The notes beneath the pieces were generated by a model, which ran no database searches, was not told where the DNA came from, and saw only the letters and a program-made list of their open reading frames with translations. A DNA stretch of 49,546 nucleotides from JAUXFS01 sp050329575 (GTDB lineage: Bacteria; Pseudomonadota; Alphaproteobacteria; Rhodospirillales; Defluviicoccaceae), in assembly GCA_050329575.1 (NCBI GenBank), contig JBHJOP010000094.1, positions 1-49,546 on the forward strand, read 5' to 3'. Shown here piece after piece: positions 32,498 to 39,586 of the stretch (within the stretch, counting starts at the first letter, position 1; every line of letters begins with the position of its first letter). The position numbers and the translations under genes are program-made.

Positions 32498-33157
32498 ATG
32501 AGTGCCCCCGCCCCCATCGATCGGCCGCCGCAGTTCGACCGCAACTTCCGCCGCCAGCTCGAGCAGCTGTTCCGCTGGCGCCGCGACGTCCGCCGGTTCC
32601 GTCCCGACCCGGTCGATCCTTCGCTGATCGACGCCCTCATCGGCCTTGCGGCGCTGGCGCCGTCGGTCGGCAACAGCCAACCGTGGCGGTTCGTCAAGGT
32701 CGACGATCCCGCCCGCCGCGACGCGGTCCGCCGCAACTTCGAGGCCTGCAACGGCGAGGCCCTCGCCGACCATGCCGGCGAGCGCGCCGCCCTCTACGCG
32801 CGGCTCAAACTCGCCGGCTTCGACCGGGCGCCGGTGCATCTCGCGGTGTTCAACGACCGCACCACCCGGCACGGCCACGGCCTCGGCCGGCGGACGATGC
32901 CGGAGACGCTCACCTACTCGGTGGTCGGGGCCGTGCACGCCCTGTGGCTGGCGGCGCGCGCTCACGGCGTCGGCGTCGGCTGGGTGTCGATCCTCGATCC
33001 CGAAGCGGTCCGCGCCACCCTCGACCTCCCCGCCGGCTGGACGCTGGTCGCCTATCTCTGCCTCGGCTATCCGGAGGAGGAGCACCTCGATCCGGAGCTG
33101 GAGCGCCACGGCTGGCAGCGGCGGATCGACCTCGCCGACGTCGTCGTCCAGCGCTGA
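32498..33157 (+). CDS. bluB: 5,6-dimethylbenzimidazole synthase
   Basis: A 219-residue nitroreductase-fold enzyme. BluB cuts reduced FMN with oxygen to form the lower ligand of vitamin B12. The signature RWRRDVRRFRPDPVDPSLID, LAPSVGNSQPWRFVKVDDP, LKLAGFDRAPVHLAVF, GLGRRTMPETLTYSVVGAV and GVGWVSILDPEAV separates it from ordinary nitroreductases; the conserved Asp near the N-terminus and the Ser in GWVSILDP are present. Start ATG 32498 follows a modest CCAGG. No other cobalamin gene and no recognisable cobalamin riboswitch is adjacent. Its stop overlaps the next start (TGATG). Confidence 0.92.
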   Translation: MSAPAPIDRPPQFDRNFRRQLEQLFRWRRDVRRFRPDPVDPSLIDALIGLAALAPSVGNSQPWRFVKVDDPARRDAVRRNFEACNGEALADHAGERAALYARLKLAGFDRAPVHLAVFNDRTTRHGHGLGRRTMPETLTYSVVGAVHALWLAARAHGVGVGWVSILDPEAVRATLDLPAGWTLVAYLCLGYPEEEHLDPELERHGWQRRIDLADVVVQR

Positions 33158-33414
33158 TGGCGGGCGGGGCCGAGGGGCCGAAGGGCCGAGGGGCCGAGGG
33201 GATGAGGAGGGTGGACTGGCGCAGCCGGCGCACGTGGACGATCGTCGGCCACTTCGGCACCGCGGCGTGGATGCTGTTCGTGCTCGCCCGCACCGGCGGC
33301 GACGTCGCCGATCCGCTGTTCGATCTGATCTTCGTGGTGCCGCTGGCGGCATGGGTGAGCGGTCTCGCCGTGGCGCGGATCGTCAGGGCGCTCCGCGAGC
33401 GCGACGGCCGTTAA
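33157..33414 (+). CDS. Small two-helix membrane protein
   Basis: A protein of 85 residues if the ATG at 33157, overlapping the bluB stop, is used, or 70 from ATG 33202. Two hydrophobic helices are visible: WTIVGHFGTAAWMLFVLAR and LFDLIFVVPLAAWVSGLAVA. Between the two possible starts lies an 8-bp tandem repeat coding for GAEGPKGRGAEG, which looks unlike a conserved N-terminus. No family was recognised. It ends 4 bases inside the convergent gene at 33411. Confidence 0.5.
   Translation: MAGGAEGPKGRGAEGMRRVDWRSRRTWTIVGHFGTAAWMLFVLARTGGDVADPLFDLIFVVPLAAWVSGLAVARIVRALRERDGR
33166..33201. repeat. 8-bp tandem repeat GGGGCCGA, four copies
   Basis: Copies start at 33166, 33174, 33182 (first base A) and 33190, with GGGG continuing to 33201. 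The array falls between two alternative starts of the small membrane gene. Since 8 is not a multiple of 3, gain or loss of one copy would change the frame. Confidence 0.85.
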
Positions 33415-33653
33415 TCCCGTTCCTGGCCGAGGCCCATCACCCCGATGCCCATGCCGATGCTGCCGAAGGTGACGAACAGCCCGAAGAACAGCAGCAGCAG
33501 GAACAGCGGCCATTCCGGCGAGGCGAAGATCATCGTCGCCAGCCCGGCGACGTCGAACCACAGCAGCAGCGACCCGAACACCAGGCCGCCGACGCTGCCG
33601 AGGGCGAGGTGCTTGACCAGGAACCCGATGGCGTCGCGCTGATGCTGGATCAT
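33411..33653 (-). CDS. Small conserved membrane protein (two helices)
   Basis: An 80-residue protein starting MIQHQRDAIGFLVKHLALGS. It has two hydrophobic helices (HLALGSVGGLVFGSLLLWFD and WPLFLLLLFFGLFVTFGSIG) and ends GMGIGVMGLGQERD. Proteins with this pattern are familiar from alphaproteobacteria but have no assigned function. The long upstream open frame to 33965 is antisense to the next gene and not part of it. No strong ribosome-binding site is seen. Confidence 0.66.
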   Translation of the reverse strand: MIQHQRDAIGFLVKHLALGSVGGLVFGSLLLWFDVAGLATMIFASPEWPLFLLLLFFGLFVTFGSIGMGIGVMGLGQERD

Positions 33654-33687
33654 GGCGAGATGGTCGCCCCCTGATGCCGGTCTCGCC

Positions 33688-34473
33688 CTAGATGTGGGAC
33701 GGCACGGCTCCGGGCGCCACCCCCTCCTCCTCGATCGCCTCGATCCCGAGACCGGCAACCAGCGCCGTGACCGCCGCGGTCGCGGAGTCGAGGGCGACAG
33801 GGTCGGTGGCCCGCAGCACCAGGCTGGTGCCGAGCCGTCCGCTGCGCACGAACGGATAGCTACCGATCTCGACCTGGGGATGGCGCGCCTGCACGTCGGC
33901 GAGGCCGGCGGCGATACCGCCCTCGGTGGTGAACGCGACCACGGTGCGGGACAACCACGGAGCACCGCCCACCAGCCGGTGGCGAAAGCCTTCGAACATC
34001 GCCCGCATGATGACCGGCACCCCCGGCAGCACGAACACGTTGCCGATCTGGAACCCCGGCGCCTTGCTGACCGGATTGTCGAGCAGGATGGCGCCCTCCG
34101 GGATGTCCGCCATCTTGCGGCGCGCCGCGTTGAACTCCTCGGGGGCGTATTGCCGAGCGAGCCGCGCCATCGCCTCGGCGTTGCGTGTCAGCGGCACGCC
34201 GAACGCCTTGGCGATGCTGGCCGACGTGATGTCGTCGTGGGTGGGGCCGATGCCGCCGGTGGTGAACACGTAGTCGAACGCCGGCCGGCAGGCCTCGACG
34301 GCGGCGACGATCGCCTGCTCGTCGTCGCGGATGATGCGCGCCTCGGTCACCCGGATGCCGAGGCGGCCGAGTTCCCGGCCCAGGAAGGACAGGTTGGCGT
34401 CGGCGGTGCGGCCGGATAGCACCTCGTTGCCGATGATGATCACACAGGCGGTAGCGGAGGCGTCCTCGGTCAT
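33688..34473 (-). CDS. Molybdopterin-binding (CinA N-terminal / MoaB-like) domain protein
   Basis: A 261-residue protein of the MoCF-binding family. The signature ACVIIIGNEVLSGRTADANL and YVFTTGGIGPTHDDITSASI then AKAFGVPL is clear, followed by NPVSKAPGFQIGNVFVLPGV and P. It matches the stand-alone N-terminal half of CinA, without the C-terminal pyridine-nucleotide deamidase domain. Stand-alone members are annotated as competence/damage-inducible protein A, and some act on FAD or nucleotides. It is cotranscribed at most with the small membrane gene 34 bases downstream. Confidence 0.85.
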   Translation of the reverse strand: MTEDASATACVIIIGNEVLSGRTADANLSFLGRELGRLGIRVTEARIIRDDEQAIVAAVEACRPAFDYVFTTGGIGPTHDDITSASIAKAFGVPLTRNAEAMARLARQYAPEEFNAARRKMADIPEGAILLDNPVSKAPGFQIGNVFVLPGVPVIMRAMFEGFRHRLVGGAPWLSRTVVAFTTEGGIAAGLADVQARHPQVEIGSYPFVRSGRLGTSLVLRATDPVALDSATAAVTALVAGLGIEAIEEEGVAPGAVPSHI

Positions 34474-34812
34474 GGTCTTCTCCGGCGCGGATCCCGGTCA
34501 CTGTAGCAGCCGGCCCGGCCGCCATAAAGCGGCGGCGACGTTCTCTCGCCAAGCGGCCGGTACTTTGTTAGAGTCGGCGCCGCTTGGGGTTCGGGAGCAG
34601 GTGTGCGCGACGGGGCGGGAGATTCTGCAACGTGATGCTGGCGTGCGGATGGCCGATGTGCTAGTTTCGCGTGTACTACCGGTAGCAAATTCTCGTAAAA
34701 AGCTGTGAACGGTATCACAGTCGGTGGCGCGGAAAGCGACTATGGTCGGGCTCCGACGGGCGGCAGGCCGATCGCCGGCCGGCATCGACGATGACAGAAC
34801 GGGCGGACTGGA
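34474..34812. promoter_or_regulatory. Regulatory region upstream of the type I secretion operon
   Basis: A 339-base gap between the divergent MoCF-domain gene and the type I ABC transporter. No gene is evident. It holds the palindrome CTACCGGTAG (34676-34685) and the CRP-type palindrome listed separately. Bases about 34660-34720 are A/T-richer than the surroundings. No confident -35/-10 was identified. Confidence 0.45.
34703..34720. promoter_or_regulatory. Perfect CRP-type operator palindrome
   Basis: CTGTGA-ACGGTA-TCACAG contains TGTGA-N6-TCACA, the exact half-sites recognised by CRP-family regulators such as CRP, Vfr and Clp. It lies 92 bases upstream of the transporter's start codon. Binding is inferred. 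Confidence 0.6.
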
Positions 34813-36567
34813 ATGGCTGAAATCAAGGCAAACCCGCTGAAAGTGGCGGTCAGAGAATGCGCCGGCGCATTGCCGATCGTGGCGGTCGTCAGCATGTTCA
34901 TCAACATCCTGCTCCTGGTCTCGCCCCTCTACATGATGCAGACCTTCGACCGGGTGTTGGGCAGCGGGCGGGTGGAAACGCTGGTGCTCTTGACCCTGAT
35001 CGCCGGCATTGCGGTCCTGGTGATGGGGCTCCTGTTCATGGTTCGCGGCAAGATCCTGGCCCGGATCAGCCGCTGGCTCGAACGCAAGCTGTCGACCGAA
35101 CTGATCAAGGCCAGCATGCGGGCCACCCTCTACGGACTGCCGCCGAGTTCGCAGTCGCTCCACGATCTCGGCATGCTGAAGAGCTTTCTCACCGGCAACG
35201 GCGTCAACACGATCCTCGACGCCCCGTGGGTGCCGATCTTCCTGCTGGTGATCTGGCTCCTGCACCCGGTCCTCGGTCTCCTCGGCGTGGGGACGGCGAT
35301 CGTTCTGCTGGTGATCGCACTGCTCAACGAGATCGCCTCGCGCAAGGCGCTGCGCGAATCCTCGCAGATGTCGATCGCCAACATGCAAAAAGCCGGCCTC
35401 GCGATCCGCAACGCCGACGTCTTCCACGCGATGGGGATGCTGCCGGGATTTCTCACCCAGTGGTCGAAGCGCAACGATCAGGGCCTCGATCTCTACCTCA
35501 AGGCCAGCGACCACAACGCCGCCTTTCTCGGCATCAGCAAGTTCGTTCGCATGTTCGCGCAGATGCTGGTGCTCGGCGTCGGTGCCTATCTGGTGCTGCA
35601 GAGCGAGCTCACCTCCGGTGGCATGATCGCCGGATCGATCCTGCTCGGCCGGGCGTTGGCACCGGTCGACCAGGCGATCGGCGCCTGGAAGAGCATGGTC
35701 GCCGCCCGTGACTCGTACGAACGGCTGCAGAAGATCCTCGATCGCATTCCGGAGGTGGAGGCACACATGCCGCTGCCGGCGCCGAAGGGCCAGCTGTCGT
35801 GCGAGCAGGTCATCTTCGTGCCCCCGGGACGAATGGAGCCGGTGCTGCAGGGCATCCACTTCTCGCTGCCGGCCGGGGAGGCGCTCGGCATCATCGGCCC
35901 CTCGGCAGCCGGCAAATCGACCCTCTGCAAGATCCTGATCGGCACTTGGCAGCCGACCCGCGGCCGCGCCCGCCTCGACGGTGCCGACATCTTCACCTGG
36001 CATTCCGACCAGGTCGGTCCCTACATCGGCTATCTGCCGCAGGACGTCGAGCTGTTCGGCGGCACCGTCAAGGACAACATCGGGCGGCTCTTGCCCGACC
36101 CCGATCCTGACGAGGTGGTGGAGGCGGCGATCATCGCCGGCGTCCACGACATGATCCTGCGGCTGCCGGGCGGCTACGAGACCGAGATCGGCGAGGCCGG
36201 GGCGTTCCTGTCCGGGGGCCAGCGGCAGCGGATCGGACTCGCCCGCGCCCTGTACGGCAAACCGAAGCTGATCGTCCTCGACGAACCCAACGCCAGCCTC
36301 GACGCCGAGGGCGAGGAGGCCTTGATCGGTGCCATGGATACCGCCAAGGGATGGGGCGCGACGGTGATCATCGTCGCCCACCAGCCGCGGATCCTGAGGC
36401 CGGTCGACAAGCTCCTGGTGCTGCGCGACGGCCGCATGGAGATGTTCGGACCGCGCGACGAGGTGATCGCCAAGCTGCGTCCGAAACCGGTCAACCCGGC
36501 GCCGCCGGCACAGCGCGCCGTCGGCCGCCAACCCGCCCCGGCGCCGACGGGCGCGGCCGGCGAGTAG
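34813..36567 (+). CDS. Type I secretion ABC transporter (PrtD/RsaD type)
   Basis: A 584-residue membrane ATPase exporting unfolded substrates directly to the outside. The N-terminal membrane domain (about 20-310) has several helices (LPIVAVVSMFINILLLVSPL, PIFLLVIWLLHPVLGLLG). The nucleotide-binding domain has Walker A IIGPSAAGKSTLCK (about 361-374), Q-loop YIGYLPQDVELFGGTVKDNI, signature LSGGQRQRIGLARAL (about 467) and Walker B KLIVLDEPNASLDAEGE. There is no C39 peptidase or CLD domain, placing it with PrtD-type exporters of RTX proteins. It is followed 32 bases later by the HlyD partner. No TolC or substrate gene adjoins it. Confidence 0.93.
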   Translation: MAEIKANPLKVAVRECAGALPIVAVVSMFINILLLVSPLYMMQTFDRVLGSGRVETLVLLTLIAGIAVLVMGLLFMVRGKILARISRWLERKLSTELIKASMRATLYGLPPSSQSLHDLGMLKSFLTGNGVNTILDAPWVPIFLLVIWLLHPVLGLLGVGTAIVLLVIALLNEIASRKALRESSQMSIANMQKAGLAIRNADVFHAMGMLPGFLTQWSKRNDQGLDLYLKASDHNAAFLGISKFVRMFAQMLVLGVGAYLVLQSELTSGGMIAGSILLGRALAPVDQAIGAWKSMVAARDSYERLQKILDRIPEVEAHMPLPAPKGQLSCEQVIFVPPGRMEPVLQGIHFSLPAGEALGIIGPSAAGKSTLCKILIGTWQPTRGRARLDGADIFTWHSDQVGPYIGYLPQDVELFGGTVKDNIGRLLPDPDPDEVVEAAIIAGVHDMILRLPGGYETEIGEAGAFLSGGQRQRIGLARALYGKPKLIVLDEPNASLDAEGEEALIGAMDTAKGWGATVIIVAHQPRILRPVDKLLVLRDGRMEMFGPRDEVIAKLRPKPVNPAPPAQRAVGRQPAPAPTGAAGE

Positions 36568-36599
36568 GCGGCACCGCGACAACCGGAGGAGGGTCTGAG

Positions 36600-38018
36600 A
36601 TGTCGAACGATCTTGAGAAGTCGGGTGCCGGCCTGCCCGAAGGGCCGTCGTCCGGGGAAACGCTGCCGGTCAAGGCGGTCACCGCCCAGCGGGTGATCGT
36701 CGCGCCCAAGATGCCCGAGGTGACGCCGCTGAAGCGTGATCTCAGCGGCACCCGGTGGCTCGGCATCGGCATCATCGCCGCCTTTTTCGGGATCGGCGGC
36801 GGTTGGGCGGCGACCGCGCCGCTCTCCGGAGCCGCCATCGCCCACGGTTTCGTCAGTCCCGAGGGCAGCCGACAGAACGTTCAGCACCTGGAGGGAGGCA
36901 TCATCCGCGAGATCCGGGTCACCGAAGGCGATCGGGTGAACCCCGGCGACGTCCTGATGGTGCTGGAAGACGTCCGCGCCCAGGCCGAAGTCGGCGCCTT
37001 CGTGAGCCGGTTGCGCAGTTACGCCGCCCAGGAGGCCCGCCTGCGCGCCGAACGCAACGGCAGCGAAATCGTCGATTTCGACCACCCGTCGCTGGCCGAC
37101 ACCATGGATCCCCAGGTCCAGAAGGTCGTCGCCCAGGAGGTCAGCCAGTTCGAAGCGCGCAAGGCCGGCGACCTCAGCCGCAAGGCGATCCTCGGTCAGC
37201 GCGTCGCCCAGCTCGAGAAGCAGATCGACGGCGCGCGGCGGCAGTTGGAGGCGAACAGACGGCAGAACGCTTACATCCGCGAGGAGATCGCCGCCAAGCA
37301 GACGCTGCTCGGCAAGGGGTTCGCGACCAAGCCGGACCTGTTGCGACTGCAGCGCGCCGAGGCCGAGTTGATGGGGGGCGAGGGCGAGCTGTTGTCGCGC
37401 ATCGCCCGCGCCGAGGAGACGATCACCGAGACCAATCTGCAGATCCTCGGCATCAGGATCAATCGCGCCGAGGAGGTCGACCAGGAGCTGTCCCAGGTCC
37501 AGGCGAGACGGATCGAGGTCGAGGAACGTCTGAAGGACAGCCTGGACCGGCTGACCCGCACGATGATCACCGCCCCCGTCGCCGGCACCGTCCTCGACGT
37601 CCGGTTCAAAACCCCGGGCGGCGTCGTCCGGCCGGGCGAGCAGGTGCTGGCCATCGTGCCCAGCGAGGACGACCTGATCATCGACACCCAGGTCGCGCCG
37701 GGCGACATCGACAACGTGCATACCGGGCTCTCCGCCTATGTGATGTTCCCGGCGTTCTCGCGCCGCAACACCCCCCGCATCGACGGCGAGCTGATCTACG
37801 TTTCGGCGGACTCCTTCCAGGACGACAAGACCGGCCGTCGGTTCTACCGCGCGAAGGTCAAGGTCGATCGTCACCGCCTCAAAGAGATCGCACCGCACGT
37901 CGATCTGCAGCCGGGCATGCCGGCGGAGGTGTTCATCACCACCGCCGAACGAACGGTGCTCGAGTATCTGATCGAGCCGTTCACGATGATGCTGGAGCGC
38001 AGCTTTCGCGAGAGCTGA
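36600..38018 (+). CDS. HlyD-family membrane-fusion protein of type I secretion
   Basis: A 472-residue periplasmic adaptor linking the ABC transporter to an outer-membrane TolC-type channel. One N-terminal membrane helix (WLGIGIIAAFFGIGGGWAAT, about 51-70) is followed by PLSGAAIAHGFVSPEGSRQN VQHLEGG, the usual HlyD/PrtE entry, a long coiled coil (about 135-330), and a beta-barrel (MITAPVAGTVLDVRFKTPGG, LQPGMPAEVFITTAERTVLE YL). ATG 36600 follows GGAGGAGGG. It ends the secretion operon. Confidence 0.93.
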   Translation: MSNDLEKSGAGLPEGPSSGETLPVKAVTAQRVIVAPKMPEVTPLKRDLSGTRWLGIGIIAAFFGIGGGWAATAPLSGAAIAHGFVSPEGSRQNVQHLEGGIIREIRVTEGDRVNPGDVLMVLEDVRAQAEVGAFVSRLRSYAAQEARLRAERNGSEIVDFDHPSLADTMDPQVQKVVAQEVSQFEARKAGDLSRKAILGQRVAQLEKQIDGARRQLEANRRQNAYIREEIAAKQTLLGKGFATKPDLLRLQRAEAELMGGEGELLSRIARAEETITETNLQILGIRINRAEEVDQELSQVQARRIEVEERLKDSLDRLTRTMITAPVAGTVLDVRFKTPGGVVRPGEQVLAIVPSEDDLIIDTQVAPGDIDNVHTGLSAYVMFPAFSRRNTPRIDGELIYVSADSFQDDKTGRRFYRAKVKVDRHRLKEIAPHVDLQPGMPAEVFITTAERTVLEYLIEPFTMMLERSFRES

Positions 38019-38146
38019 TCCGATCGCCTGGGCGTGATCCCGGAACGGGGCGGGCGGCGCGACGCCCCCCCGTCCTGCCGGTCGCATCTTGTCCCAGCTG
38101 TCCGGGGTTCCCATCTTCCGACCGGGCTGATCGAGGGAGACCGGCG

Positions 38147-38362
38147 ATGGAATGGCGCCATTCCCGCATCATCAGCACCGCCGTCGGAGAGGTGGCGGCG
38201 GTGGCCGAAGGCGACGACGGATGGGAAGCGCTGCCGTTCGGGTTCGACGGCGGCAGCCGCGGCTCGTTCGCGACCCGCGACGAGGCGATCCAGGCGGTCG
38301 AGAGCATCCTCGGCGACGTGATCTGCTGCGTCGGCCATCTCGCCGAGGACTCGGACCGGTAG
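38147..38362 (+). CDS. Small uncharacterised protein
   Basis: A 71-residue protein starting MEWRHSRIISTAVGEVAAVA and containing DGGSRGSFATRDEAIQAVES. No signal peptide or membrane helix is seen. A strong GAGGGAGA precedes the ATG, and codon use resembles neighbours. It lies 128 bases after the HlyD gene on the same strand and could be in the same transcript. No family was recognised; it may be a single compact alpha/beta domain. Confidence 0.5.
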   Translation: MEWRHSRIISTAVGEVAAVAEGDDGWEALPFGFDGGSRGSFATRDEAIQAVESILGDVICCVGHLAEDSDR

Positions 38363-38512
38363 CCGCACCGCGACCGAGCACTCACGTCTCGGTGAGCGAC
38401 CATCGTGAGCGGCAGGTCGGTCTTTGAGATTGCCGCAGCCGGACGCTAATCTGATCCGAGCGAACCCGGCACCAGGACCTGCGCACGGAGATGGCGCCGA
38501 GAAGGGGTCTTT

Positions 38513-38530
38513 ACTCCCCGTCCGGGGAGT
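38513..38530. promoter_or_regulatory. Perfect 8-bp inverted repeat upstream of a small gene
   Basis: ACTCCCCG-TC-CGGGGAGT is a perfect dyad with a 2-base centre. It lies 126 bases before the ATG at 38657, in a 294-base stretch (38363-38656) with no other convincing feature. The centre is too short for a good RNA loop, so a protein-binding operator is more likely than a terminator. Confidence 0.4.
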
Positions 38531-38656
38531 TCGTATTGTGGGAGCCGGGTCCGATCGAGGGGCCAAGCGACGAGCCGCGTCGTCGCCGTGGGATCCAAAC
38601 CAACCGGCGGCAAGCCGGGACGACGAAACCGTGGAGGAAACGCGAAGGAGCAAACC

Positions 38657-38884
38657 ATGGTAAGCGACAGGGTGACGGGAAGCGCCTCGGAGGCGTCCAT
38701 CCACGGGCAGCCCGACAAGCGATGGCTGGGGGTGCTGCTGTGCGCGGTGTCGGCGACGCTGACGCTGATGCTCGGCGCAATGATCGCCAGCACGGTCCTG
38801 ACCCGTGGCGATGCCGGCATGATCGCCGAGGAGCGGGAATTGCTCGACAGCTTCAAGCCTGCGGCCGGACCCGACCGTCGATGA
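38657..38884 (+). CDS. Small single-helix membrane protein
   Basis: A 75-residue protein with a polar N-terminus (MVSDRVTGSASEASIHGQPD), one hydrophobic helix (WLGVLLCAVSATLTLMLGAM IAS) and a charged tail (MIAEERELLDSF). An excellent AAGGAG lies 6 bases before the ATG. It stands alone on the plus strand and is convergent to the host-attachment gene. No family recognised. Confidence 0.55.
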   Translation: MVSDRVTGSASEASIHGQPDKRWLGVLLCAVSATLTLMLGAMIASTVLTRGDAGMIAEERELLDSFKPAAGPDRR

Positions 38885-38938
38885 CCGGCGACCCGCCGGG
38901 CACGGGACGGGGTCATCGGGGCGGGCGACCGCCGTCGA

Positions 38939-39388
38939 TCAGATGGCGATCGCGTCGGCGAGGTGCTGCGGCATCTCGCGCAGGCTGAGACGCGTCAGAT
39001 CCTTGCCGATTTCGGCGGCGATGAGGCGGCGCGTGCGGGCTTTCAACGCCGTCCTCAGCTTGCCGAGGATGGCCGGCGGGGCGACCAGCACCAGCCGGTC
39101 GAACGCCCGGCGGTCGGCGCCCCGCTCGATTGCCGCCGCGACGTCACGGACGAGCTGGGTTTTCTCGTGGTCGTGGCGGTCGGTCTGCGGTTCGACGCCG
39201 TGACTGGCGACCGCGCCGCCGCCGGCATAGCGGCCGGGCCGATCGCTGACGAGGTCCGAGGTCGGCAGGCGAGAGGCCGCGAAATCCCGCCGCAACGCCG
39301 GCCTCAGCCCCTTCCCGGCTCCCTCGTTGACGGCGATCCGCGCCCGTGCCCCATCGGCGATCACCACCCAGGTCCTCGTGGCCCTCAT
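38939..39388 (-). CDS. Host attachment family protein
   Basis: A 149-residue soluble protein of the 'protein required for attachment to host cells' family, first named in Agrobacterium. Characteristic parts are TWVVIADGARARIAVNEG near the N-terminus, LVRDVAAAIERGADRRAFDR, LVLVAPPAILGKLRTAL and the C-terminal IGKDLTRLSLREMPQHLAD. The fold resembles RNase H-like or eRF1-like domains; the biochemical activity is unknown and members occur in free-living bacteria too. ATG at 39388 follows GGGAGACGACA. It is divergent from guaB. Confidence 0.88.
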   Translation of the reverse strand: MRATRTWVVIADGARARIAVNEGAGKGLRPALRRDFAASRLPTSDLVSDRPGRYAGGGAVASHGVEPQTDRHDHEKTQLVRDVAAAIERGADRRAFDRLVLVAPPAILGKLRTALKARTRRLIAAEIGKDLTRLSLREMPQHLADAIAI

Positions 39389-39530
39389 TGTCGTCTCCCG
39401 TCGCGCTGTCGCTGTCCGGCCCGTCTCGCCGGCCTGTCTCGCCGTCCGTCGGCCCGCAGGGAACTCTAAGCCAGCTGGTTTTTTGTGGTCAATATCGATG
39501 CCGCCGCGAACGCGTGTCGCCGGCCACGCC

Positions 39531-39558
39531 TTGGCAAGCTCGGATCGTTGTGTATGAT
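39531..39558 (+). promoter_or_regulatory. Candidate sigma-70 promoter of guaB
   Basis: TTGGCA (39531-39536), a 16-base spacer and TATGAT (39553-39558) match the consensus at five of six positions each. The -10 ends 28 bases before the guaB ATG, giving a short leader with GGAGG. Confidence 0.6.
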
Positions 39559-39586
39559 ACGCCGCCAATCCGAACCCGGAGGCGGC

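Noticed and set aside
39470..39490. CCAGCTGG followed by TTTTTT as a rho-independent terminator
   Set aside because: The palindrome has no room for a loop, and no plus-strand gene ends just upstream.
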